Source of the DNA: Acinetobacter brisouii CIP 110357
Lineage (GTDB): Bacteria; Pseudomonadota; Gammaproteobacteria; Pseudomonadales; Moraxellaceae
Assembly: GCF_000488275.1 (NCBI RefSeq)
Contig: NZ_KI530762.1
Span: forward strand, 763,536 to 827,535
Length of the DNA: 64,000 nucleotides
Reading direction: 5' to 3'
Position numbers and translations under genes: made by a program. Within the stretch, counting starts at the first letter, position 1, and each line of letters begins with the position of its first letter. The notes beneath the pieces are model-generated. The model was not told where the DNA came from, searched no databases, and worked only from the letters and a program-made list of their open reading frames with translations. Shown here in pieces: positions 56,719-64,000 of this stretch.

Positions 56719-57345
56719 TTATTTTTCTACACCAGCAGCTTGACCAGCAAGTTTTGCATTTGCATAGTCCCAGTTCACTAGGCTTTCTAAGAAAGTAGAG
56801 ATGTATTTAGGACGTGCATTGCGGTAGTCGATGTAGTAAGCGTGTTCCCAAACGTCAATTGTTAATACTGCAACTTGACCATGTGCAAGTGGAGTGTCTG
56901 CATTTGAAGTTTTCACGATAGACAGGTTACCGTTTACTTTGTCTGCAACCAACCAAGCCCAACCTGAACCAAATTGAGTTGCAGCAGCAGTCGCGAATTG
57001 TTCAGCAAATTTTTCGTAAGAACCGAAAGCTTCATCAATTTTTGCAGCGATTGCGCCAGTAGGTTTACCGCCACCGTTTGGTGCAATAGAGTTCCAGTAG
57101 AATGTGTGGTTCCAAACTTGAGCAGCATTATTGAAAATACCAGCTTTAGAAGCATCGCCAGCACTTGCAAGGATGATTTCTTCTAAAGATTTACCTTCAA
57201 GGTCAGTACCTTTGATGAGGTTATTCAGGTTAGTCACATAAGTTTGGTGATGCTTGTCGTGATGGAATTCTAAAGTCTCTTTAGAGATGTGTGGTTCAAG
57301 TGCATCATAACCATATGGAAGAGCAGGTAGGGTAATCGTTGTCAT
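56719..57345 (-). CDS. sodB: Superoxide dismutase (iron type)
   Basis: 208 residues. Metal ligands are His28 (EFHHDKHH), His in QVWNHTFYW near 82, and Asp and His in [13 protein letters not shown] near 165. FGSGWAWLV supports the Fe/Mn family, and [12 protein letters not shown] is typical of the iron form. It removes superoxide in the cytoplasm. It is a single gene with its own terminator, and codon use suggests high expression. Confidence 0.95.
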   Translation of the reverse strand: MTTITLPALPYGYDALEPHISKETLEFHHDKHHQTYVTNLNNLIKGTDLEGKSLEEIILASAGDASKAGIFNNAAQVWNHTFYWNSIAPNGGGKPTGAIAAKIDEAFGSYEKFAEQFATAAATQFGSGWAWLVADKVNGNLSIVKTSNADTPLAHGQVAVLTIDVWEHAYYIDYRNARPKYISTFLESLVNWDYANAKLAGQAAGVEK

Positions 57346-57495
57346 CTTTCTTTCCTTGCATAAGCTGGGTTTGAAAATTTTGTGGTGAATAGTTTAATGT
57401 ATTTTTCAACAAAAAACGTGTTTGATAAACAATGAAATACAATATACGTGCTGTTTTATACAATGACAATTCTTTCAATCTGATTTAGATATTAT

Positions 57496-58254
57496 TTAGA
57501 TGGGATTGTCTTGTTCATAATAAATTGTTTCTACATCAAACTGCTTGCTAAGTGCTTGAGCCAGCCGCTGTACACCATAACGCTCAGTTGCATGATGCCC
57601 GCAAGCAAAGTAGTGTACGTTTAGCTCACGTGCTTCATAAAACGTTCGTTCACTCACTTCACCTGAAATATAGGCATCACAGCCTTGTTCTGCTGCTTGA
57701 GTAATAAAATCTTGTGCTGCACCTGTACAAAAGCCAATTTTCTGAATTTTTTCAGTAGTCGATGGCAAATGAATAATCTCGCGGTTAAAAACATCACTCA
57801 GTTGCTGTTTAAAGGCTTCAGCAGAAACAGCCTGCTTTAAATAACCGATATTGCCAATCGGATGACGATCATTAGGGTTGAGCGCCTGAATATTTTCAAA
57901 CTCTAAAAGTTCTGCAATCGCAGCATTGTTGCCTAAACTTGGATGTGCATCTAAAGGCAGATGATAACCGACAAGTGAGATATCATGTTGAATCAGTTTT
58001 TTAATACGCGCGCCGCGCATGCCTGTAATTGGCGCAGGTTCACCTTTCCAGAAATAACCATGATGGACCAGTAATAGGTCAGCTTGTGCCTCAATTGCAG
58101 CATCAATGGCATCTAACGAAGCAGTTACTGCACAAACAATTTTTTTAACGTCTGCTTTGCCTTCGATTTGTAAACCATTTGGCGCATAATCTTTAAATTC
58201 AGAGCTGAGTAAAGTTTGATCACACCACTGTAAAATATCCTGTAACTGCGCCAT
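57496..58254 (-). CDS. Nif3-like dinuclear metal centre protein
   Basis: 252 residues, Nif3/YbgI family. Metal-binding segments are LLVHHGYFWKGEP, LPLDAHPSLGNN and HYFACGHHATERYG near the end. E. coli YbgI is a hexameric ring with a di-metal site, and GTP cyclohydrolase-like activity has been proposed. The start at 58254 has GAGGA upstream; an ATG at 58266 would add four residues. It is divergent from the DegS-like protease. Confidence 0.92.
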   Translation of the reverse strand: MAQLQDILQWCDQTLLSSEFKDYAPNGLQIEGKADVKKIVCAVTASLDAIDAAIEAQADLLLVHHGYFWKGEPAPITGMRGARIKKLIQHDISLVGYHLPLDAHPSLGNNAAIAELLEFENIQALNPNDRHPIGNIGYLKQAVSAEAFKQQLSDVFNREIIHLPSTTEKIQKIGFCTGAAQDFITQAAEQGCDAYISGEVSERTFYEARELNVHYFACGHHATERYGVQRLAQALSKQFDVETIYYEQDNPI

Positions 58255-58445
58255 AAAATTCCTCATTCAGTTCAATTGGATCATTCCAAAATCACTACTG
58301 TTGTTGTGAAGTTGATTAAGCTTATTGTAACTAAAGCTAGACAAAACCTTGCCAAGTTTTTAGCTTTTCATGAATATTTCATTTTACAATATTGACCCAA
58401 AAACTTTTTTGCTAATGAAGAAGATACCCGACAGAGGATGATAAC

Positions 58446-59630
58446 GTGCGCAAAACCTTGACATGGTTGCCATGGATTTTACTAATTTTTGTGATTTTAG
58501 GATTTACTGCATGGCAAAAGATGCAAAAGCCCAAAGTAGTGGTTGCATCCGATGGTGTTGCTATGCCAATCGAGAAGCAGCAAGTATTGGTAGAACATAA
58601 TCAGGAGGGAGGGGTACAGTCTTATCGTAATGCTGTAAAAGTTGCTGCGCCTGCGGTTGTGAATATTTTTACCACACAAAAAGTCAATCGTAGTGATAAT
58701 GCCTTACTCAATGACCCCGTATTTCGTGAATTTTTTGGCAATCGTACACCTGAAGAACTCAACAAAAATGAAAATAGTTTAGGTTCGGGTGTCATTGTAC
58801 GTGCTGATGGTTACATCTTAACCAATAACCATGTCATTGCTCAGGCCGATCAAATTGTTGTAGGTTTGAAAGATGGTCGCCGTGCAGAAGCTAAAGTGAT
58901 TGGTACAGACCCAGATACCGATTTGGCTGTGATTAAAATAGACCTGCAAAATCTGCCTGTTGTACCTTTTAAACTCAGTGGTAATGAAGTGGGGGATGTG
59001 GTTTTAGCCATTGGTAATCCATTTGGTGTGGGGCAAACCGTGACGCAAGGAATTATCTCGGCAACAGGGCGCTCAGATTTAGGGATTAATACCTACGAAG
59101 ATTTTATTCAGACCGATGCTGCGATTAACCCTGGTAATTCAGGGGGGGCATTAATTGATGTTGCAGGGAATTTGGTCGGTATTAATACTGCCATTTTTTC
59201 ACAATCAGGTGGTTCACTTGGAATCGGTTTTGCAATTCCTGCCAAAATTTGCCAACAAGTGTTTGATGCAATTTTAAAAGATGGTCGAGTCATTCGTGGC
59301 TGGCTAGGAATTAGTCTAATGCCGCCAAAACAGGATGCTCAATGGCAGTCATCTGCTGGCAATAGCACAGGTGTTACGGTTGCTGGCGTACTGGCAAATG
59401 GCCCAGCAGCAGATGCAGGTGTGCATATTGGTGACAAGATTCTCAAAGTAAATCAGTATGATATTACTTCTGCATCACATTTAATTAATTATGTTGCATT
59501 ACAGGCACCGAACAGTACCATTCATTTGGCAATTGACCGTAAAGGTACAGCGCTGGACTTGGCTGTGAAAGTTGGAGAGCGCAAGTTAAAAAACAGCACT
59601 GCCCAGTATATTCCATTACCAAAACGCTAA
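58446..59630 (+). CDS. DegS/AlgW-like membrane-anchored serine protease
   Basis: 394 residues, starting at GTG. One N-terminal membrane helix (LTWLPWILLIFVILGFTAW) is followed by a trypsin-like domain. The triad is His in TNNHVIAQ, Asp in DTDLAVIKI and Ser232 in NPGNSGGALI. A single PDZ domain follows (about 285-380). One PDZ domain and a membrane anchor fit DegS or AlgW, which cleave the RseA-type anti-sigma factor in envelope stress. No rse genes are in this window, so the target is inferred. Confidence 0.9.
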   Translation: MRKTLTWLPWILLIFVILGFTAWQKMQKPKVVVASDGVAMPIEKQQVLVEHNQEGGVQSYRNAVKVAAPAVVNIFTTQKVNRSDNALLNDPVFREFFGNRTPEELNKNENSLGSGVIVRADGYILTNNHVIAQADQIVVGLKDGRRAEAKVIGTDPDTDLAVIKIDLQNLPVVPFKLSGNEVGDVVLAIGNPFGVGQTVTQGIISATGRSDLGINTYEDFIQTDAAINPGNSGGALIDVAGNLVGINTAIFSQSGGSLGIGFAIPAKICQQVFDAILKDGRVIRGWLGISLMPPKQDAQWQSSAGNSTGVTVAGVLANGPAADAGVHIGDKILKVNQYDITSASHLINYVALQAPNSTIHLAIDRKGTALDLAVKVGERKLKNSTAQYIPLPKR

Positions 59631-59639
59631 ATTTAGATG

Positions 59640-59672
59640 TAAAAAAATCAGTTGCAAGCAACTGATTTTTTT
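59640..59672. terminator. Bidirectional terminator
   Basis: AAAAAATCAGTTGC / GCAACTGATTTTTT, long perfect stem between convergent genes. Confidence 0.9.
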
Positions 59673-59683
59673 GACTGCGAAAA

Positions 59684-60643
59684 TTAGTTTTCGACTTGAA
59701 TCCCTGCAACAAGCCAGTCTTGCTGTGAACCTACAGGTTTTACAAAGTGCCAAACTTCAGTGAATGGTTGAGGTAAGCTGTTCATGTCTTCGGAAACAGT
59801 TCCTGTAAAACGCACGCTGACAACATACTGACCATTTTCAGTCGCTGAGCCTGCCACCATTGCATTGAGATTGCTAAATTCTGCAACGTCCTGATCTCGG
59901 TTTGCCATAATGTCCTGATACATTGAGTTGTATAGTTCAGGTGTTAAGTAGCGGCGAATTTCTTCTACATTACTTGCACTGTTAATGGACTGAATATGGT
60001 TAAAACGCTGACGGGCGATGCGTAAAAATGAAGCAGGCTCAGTACCATCAGGTAATTGGCTACCACTGTTCGTATATGCTCCGCCAAAACCTTGATTATT
60101 GCTAGCTGAGTTGCCACCTACGTTTTGACCAAAAATATTGGTACTTTCGTTTGTTGGGCTAGCTTGTCCTGAAAATGGTGCAGAACCTTGGCTTTGTGTG
60201 TATGGGTTTGCAGTTGCAGATTTTTTAGCGCTCATTTTGCGGTAAATAAAGAAGCCAATGCCTCCGAGTAAAATCAGCCAGATCCAGCCTGGGATACCCG
60301 ATTTCTTTTCAGCTTGAACATTTTGCTGCGGCGCAGATGTTGTAGTGCCATTATGGTCATTATTAGCTAAAGCGTGGGTCGCTAATGCACCAACTGCTGC
60401 ACCTGCTGCACCTGCTGCGACCATTTTACCCAGATTTGAACCAGATTTTTGTGGTTGCGGTGCTGCTGGAGCAGATGGCGCTTGGTAAGTTGAAGTTGGT
60501 TGTTGGTGTGACTGACTTGGTGTAACAGAACGTGTCATGCCGTGGCTACGACCACCGCCTGCGCGTTTTGCCTCAGCCAATGGTGATAGCACCAATGTTG
60601 CCATTAAAATACTAGCAACTAAGCCACGTTGGCGTGTGTTCAT
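59684..60643 (-). CDS. Tim44-like domain membrane protein
   Basis: 319 residues. A signal-like N-terminus (LVASILMATLVLSPLAEA) is followed by a Ser/Pro/Gln/Ala-rich linker and a glycine/alanine stretch (GKMVAAGAAGAAVGALATHAL). A second membrane helix is GIPGWIWLILLGGIGFFIYR near 115-133. The C-terminal region (about 205-315) has the Tim44-like fold: FLRIARQRFNHIQ, RRYLTPELYNSM and a final WHFVKPVGSQQDWLVAGIQ. Bacterial members have no settled function. Confidence 0.85.
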   Translation of the reverse strand: MNTRQRGLVASILMATLVLSPLAEAKRAGGGRSHGMTRSVTPSQSHQQPTSTYQAPSAPAAPQPQKSGSNLGKMVAAGAAGAAVGALATHALANNDHNGTTTSAPQQNVQAEKKSGIPGWIWLILLGGIGFFIYRKMSAKKSATANPYTQSQGSAPFSGQASPTNESTNIFGQNVGGNSASNNQGFGGAYTNSGSQLPDGTEPASFLRIARQRFNHIQSINSASNVEEIRRYLTPELYNSMYQDIMANRDQDVAEFSNLNAMVAGSATENGQYVVSVRFTGTVSEDMNSLPQPFTEVWHFVKPVGSQQDWLVAGIQVEN

Positions 60644-60812
60644 TGATTGTTCCTATATAAATACAGATTTTCCATTGCATTTATGCGGTTATTTGAACCG
60701 AATTTCAATAGTAAACGAGTAACTTTTATGCGATTGAGCCATGCTGTAATCTGTCTGGTATGTATCGTTGGATTTATAGCTATAAACTCTTAATAATTTA
60801 CCTTTCGGTAAA

Positions 60813-62198
60813 TTATTCGCTCAGTTGCATGGCTTCGTGCAGGGCCTCATGTAAGCGCGCAACAGCAATAACCTGTACACCTGCAATTGGTTTTTGTGGT
60901 GCATTGCCACGCGGTAAAATCACATATTTAAACCCATGTTTTACTGCTTCTTTAAGGCGTTCTTGTCCATTAGGAACAGGGCGAATTTCACCCGATAAGC
61001 CGACTTCACCAAAAACTGCAAGTTGTTGTGGAAAGGCTTTGCCACGTAAACTAGAGGCACATGCCAGCAATACTGCAAGGTCTGAGCCTGTTTCAGTAAT
61101 TTTTAAACCACCAACAATATTGACGTAAACATCTTGCCCTGTGGTTTGTACACCACCATGACGATGCATCACGGCAAGTAGCATGTTAAGACGGTTTTGC
61201 TCCAAACCAAGTGCGACACGGCGAGGTTGCCCCTGTGCATCATCTACCAAAGCCTGAACCTCGACCAGTAAAGGGCGTGTGCCTTCACGACTGATCATGA
61301 CCACTGAACCCGGAATGGCTTCATCATAACGGCTTAAAAAGATGGCTGAAGGGTTGGCAACTTCACGTAAGCCCTTGTCGGTCATGCCAAAAACCCCCAG
61401 TTCATTGACTGCACCAAAACGGTTTTTTACGGCACGAATCATACGATAACGTGAGTCAGATTGACCTTCAAAATACAACACACAGTCAACCATATGTTCG
61501 AGAACACGTGGGCCAGCTAAAGCTCCTTCTTTGGTGACATGCCCAACAAGAAATAAAGCTGTACCACTATTTTTGGCAAAACGTGTCAATAATGCGGCAG
61601 ATTCGCGAATTTGTGACACCCCACCTGGTGCAGATTGCAGGGTTTCAGTATAGAGAGTTTGAATAGAATCAAGGATGGCAACGGCAGGGCGTTGCTGAGC
61701 CAACACTTCACAAATCCGTTCGACACAGGTTTCGGCCATGACCTTGAGCTGATCGGTGGGGAGTTCTAGGCGTTGGGCGCGTAATGCCACCTGAGAAAGA
61801 GATTCTTCACCCGTAACATACAGCGCTGAGTTTTTATGGCTCGCCATGTGCGTTGCAGTCTGTAATAAAATGGTCGATTTACCAATCCCTGGGTCTCCAC
61901 CAATTAAGACCACTGAACCTGTGACCAGACCGCCACCTAAAACGCGGTCAAATTCGCCAATCCCTGTCACAAGTCGCGTTTCATGTGAAATGGAAATTTG
62001 ATTGAGTGTGGTGATTTGCGCTAATTGTCCTGCATAGCCACCCGAAAATGATGCTGATTTTGCTCGATGAGTAATGCTCGGTTCTATACGGATTTCAACT
62101 AAACTATTCCATTCACCACATTCAGAACATTGTCCCGCCCATTTGGAGTGATCTGCTCCGCATTGTTCACAGCGATAGACCGTTTTAACTTTACTCAT
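60813..62198 (-). CDS. radA: DNA repair protein RadA (Sms)
   Basis: 461 residues. The N-terminal zinc finger has Cys10, Cys13, Cys24 and Cys27. Walker A is GDPGIGKST at 101-109, the RadA-specific KNRFG lies near 255, and a Lon-like C-terminal domain (about 290-455) has DLAVLLACASSL. RadA is a RecA-like helicase that aids branch migration in recombination and natural transformation. All motifs are present. Confidence 0.96.
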   Translation of the reverse strand: MSKVKTVYRCEQCGADHSKWAGQCSECGEWNSLVEIRIEPSITHRAKSASFSGGYAGQLAQITTLNQISISHETRLVTGIGEFDRVLGGGLVTGSVVLIGGDPGIGKSTILLQTATHMASHKNSALYVTGEESLSQVALRAQRLELPTDQLKVMAETCVERICEVLAQQRPAVAILDSIQTLYTETLQSAPGGVSQIRESAALLTRFAKNSGTALFLVGHVTKEGALAGPRVLEHMVDCVLYFEGQSDSRYRMIRAVKNRFGAVNELGVFGMTDKGLREVANPSAIFLSRYDEAIPGSVVMISREGTRPLLVEVQALVDDAQGQPRRVALGLEQNRLNMLLAVMHRHGGVQTTGQDVYVNIVGGLKITETGSDLAVLLACASSLRGKAFPQQLAVFGEVGLSGEIRPVPNGQERLKEAVKHGFKYVILPRGNAPQKPIAGVQVIAVARLHEALHEAMQLSE

Positions 62199-62424
62199 GA
62201 TTTAGTGCTTTTTTGTATAAAAAAATAAAAAAAGGGGCTTAACATTAGCATGTTCATCTGATAAAAAACACTAGAGATCATGGAATCGATCTTGTATGGC
62301 TCATGCTTTATGAACGGTGTCTTTGAGACGTCTGTGCCGTATGTCTTTTTTTTAAGCATCTAACTCTGAAATTGGAATGCTAATTGCTATTTGTTAGCAG
62401 CAACTCTGTTATGGATAATCATCA

Positions 62425-63837
62425 ATGAGTTTTAACGAGCTAAATGATATTAACGCACCTGACGATTCGATTCATGAATTACAGCGTAATTTACACAATC
62501 GTCATTTGCAGTTAATTGCTATTGGGGGTGCCATTGGCACTGGGTTGTTTATGGGGTCGGGTAAAACCATCTCATTGGCAGGCCCATCTATTTTATTAAT
62601 TTATTTTATTATTGGAATTATGGTTTTTTTCCTAATGCGTGCATTAGGTGAACTTCTCCTGTCTAACCTGAACTATAAATCTTTTGTGGACATGTCTTAT
62701 GACCTTATTGGTCCAAAAGCAGGTTTTTATGTGGGTTGGACGTACTGGGTTGGCTGGGTACTTACGGGTATGGCTGACTTAACTGCTGTAATTAACTACC
62801 TCACTTTCTGGCTCCCACCAGATATGCAGTTTACACCTGCGGGGCAAGCGTTAATTAGTGCAGGCTGTGTGCTTTTCTTAATGTTATTGAACCTATTGAC
62901 AGTTCGCTTATTTGGGGAAACTGAATTCTGGTTCGCAATTGTGAAGATCGTGGCAATTATTGCCTTAATCTGTGCGGGTGCATACATGGTGTTTACAGGT
63001 TATCACTCACCAAATGGTGACGTGGCATCTTTGAGCAACATTTGGGCACACGGTGGCATTTTCCCGAAAGGTGTTGAAGGTTTCTTGGCAGGTTTCCAGA
63101 TTGCGATTTTTGCATTTATTGGGGTAGAACTTGTCGGAACTTCGGCTGCTGAAGCGAAAGACCCTCACATCAACTTGCCAAAAGCAGTCAATGCAATTCC
63201 TGTACGTGTCATCTTGTTCTACGTATTGTCTTTAACTGTGGTGATGTCTGTGATTCCTTGGAATCATGTCATTCCAAACAAGAGTCCATTTGTTGAATTG
63301 TTCCTTATGGCAGGCATTCCGACTGCTGCGGTAATTATGAACTTGGTGGTCTTGTCATCTGTAATGTCATCGATGAACAGCGGGATCTTCTCAACCAGCC
63401 GTATGCTGTACGGTCTGGCAAAAGATGGTCAGGCACCTAAAACATTAGGGAAATTATCAAAAAGTGCAGTTCCTGCAAATGGTTTGATGTTCTCTTGTGC
63501 ATGTATTATGGGCGGTGCAATCCTTCAGTTCTTTGTACCAGACACTATTACTGCATTTACTCTTGCAACAACTTTGTCTGTAATTTTGTTTGTATCGGTA
63601 TGGATCCTGATTATGGTGAACTATATCCGTTATCGCAAATTACGTCCTGAGTTGCATGAAAAATCGACATTTAAAATGCCTGGTGGCGTGTTTATGTCGT
63701 ATGTTGTGATTGCATTCTTTATCTTTACAATCGGTATTTTGGTACTTGAACCAGATACTCGCCAGTCACTATTGATTAGTCCATTGTGGCTACTGATTTT
63801 AGCGATTGGTTATATGTTTAAGAAAAAGAAAGCATAA
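62425..63837 (+). CDS. Amino acid permease, CycA-like (D-Ala/D-Ser/Gly)
   Basis: 470 residues with 12 predicted membrane helices, APC superfamily. NLHNRHLQLIAIGGAIGTGLFMGSGKTISLAGPSILL at the start and QIAIFAFIGVELVGTSAAEAKDP near 230 are diagnostic of the amino acid transporter subfamily. The overall sequence is closest in character to CycA, importing D-alanine, D-serine and glycine. Specificity is inferred, not shown. It is monocistronic with a terminator downstream. Confidence 0.9.
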   Translation: MSFNELNDINAPDDSIHELQRNLHNRHLQLIAIGGAIGTGLFMGSGKTISLAGPSILLIYFIIGIMVFFLMRALGELLLSNLNYKSFVDMSYDLIGPKAGFYVGWTYWVGWVLTGMADLTAVINYLTFWLPPDMQFTPAGQALISAGCVLFLMLLNLLTVRLFGETEFWFAIVKIVAIIALICAGAYMVFTGYHSPNGDVASLSNIWAHGGIFPKGVEGFLAGFQIAIFAFIGVELVGTSAAEAKDPHINLPKAVNAIPVRVILFYVLSLTVVMSVIPWNHVIPNKSPFVELFLMAGIPTAAVIMNLVVLSSVMSSMNSGIFSTSRMLYGLAKDGQAPKTLGKLSKSAVPANGLMFSCACIMGGAILQFFVPDTITAFTLATTLSVILFVSVWILIMVNYIRYRKLRPELHEKSTFKMPGGVFMSYVVIAFFIFTIGILVLEPDTRQSLLISPLWLLILAIGYMFKKKKA

Positions 63838-63856
63838 TCAATAATTAAGTGAACTT

Positions 63857-63886
63857 AAACTCTCCATCTGGGGAGTTTAAGTTTTT
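63857..63886 (+). terminator. Intrinsic terminator of the permease gene
   Basis: AAACTCTCC / GGGGAGTTT-type stem followed by a T-rich run, about 20 bp after the stop. Confidence 0.75.
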
Positions 63887-63960
63887 ATAAGAAATGTAAA
63901 TTAAAAAAAATCTCATTCGCACTACTTTGGTTCAATACGATCAAAAATGGGTTTCTGCTT

Positions 63961-63969
63961 TGCTATAAT
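63961..63969 (+). promoter_or_regulatory. Strong -10 element (TGCTATAAT) near the window end
   Basis: An extended -10 TGC-TATAAT points into the unseen downstream region. No good -35 is visible, and the product it serves is outside the window. Confidence 0.4.
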
Positions 63970-64000
63970 ATGGTGCGATTTTAATTTGTAAGTCTCTTTA

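Noticed and set aside
60791..60817. AATAATTTACC / GGTAAATTATT hairpin at the radA 3' end
   Set aside because: A clear dyad, but no T-run follows in the radA direction and it overlaps the stop codon. It is not called a terminator.
1..64000. CRISPR arrays, rRNA genes or prophage
   Set aside because: No regularly spaced repeats, no rRNA sequence and no phage structural or integrase genes were seen.

Overview
The window is a chromosomal segment of an Acinetobacter-type gammaproteobacterium. The genus call is inference from gene content: a dat-ddc pair for 1,3-diaminopropane, a TetR/ferredoxin-reductase/desaturase set, maeB next to cca, trpGDC, long PstC and PstA proteins, and a moderately AT-rich sequence. 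No rRNA, CRISPR array or intact prophage was seen. The only mobile DNA is decayed.

Layout. 1-1786 (minus): a Rieske oxygenase cut by the window edge, preceded by its VanB-type reductase. 2209-2298: tRNA-Ser(TGA) with promoter and terminator. 2385-3105 and 11037-11248: two relics of IS5-family transposases in the same orientation, flanking the kdpABCDE potassium uptake operon (3272-11027). 11324-18018: a cupin protein, pdxB-epmA, cca and maeB. 18165-24231: a GGDEF/EAL protein, rsmE, metF and ahcY; ahcY has a recognisable S-adenosylhomocysteine riboswitch in its leader. 24424-27510 is an accessory patch: a DUF4062/TIR-like protein, a gutted acyltransferase pseudogene, a DUF4424 protein and a frameshifted carboxymuconolactone decarboxylase. 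27660-33003: an AI-2E-type permease, the desaturase module with its TetR regulator, a small acidic protein and a SIMPL protein. 33466-36371: dat-ddc. 36695-41500: pstSCAB with a Pho-box-like site. 41647-50689: sohB, an alpha/beta hydrolase without a normal start codon, an L,D-transpeptidase, hemE, a DUF817 protein, folE, an Smr protein and trpGDC. 51342-53892: glnA behind a sigma-54 promoter, then ohrR-ohr with a palindromic operator. 54361-56549: three tRNA-Asn(GTT) genes and an alkaline phosphatase lipoprotein. 56719-63837: sodB, a Nif3-like protein, a DegS-like protease, a Tim44-like protein, radA and a CycA-like permease.

Functional themes. Nutrient-stress systems are concentrated here: potassium (kdp), phosphate (pst, phoA) and nitrogen (glnA). 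The metF-ahcY pair is the methyl cycle, with product sensing by the riboswitch. Oxidative-stress functions (ohr, sodB) and envelope or proteostasis functions (L,D-transpeptidase, DegS-like protease) complete a largely housekeeping region. The best leads for unexplained biology are the IS-bracketed kdp operon, the cca ribosome binding site buried in the maeB terminator, the DUF4062 protein, the hydrolase without a canonical start, and the structured leaders of ahcY and dat. I did not find a clearly novel multi-gene system.
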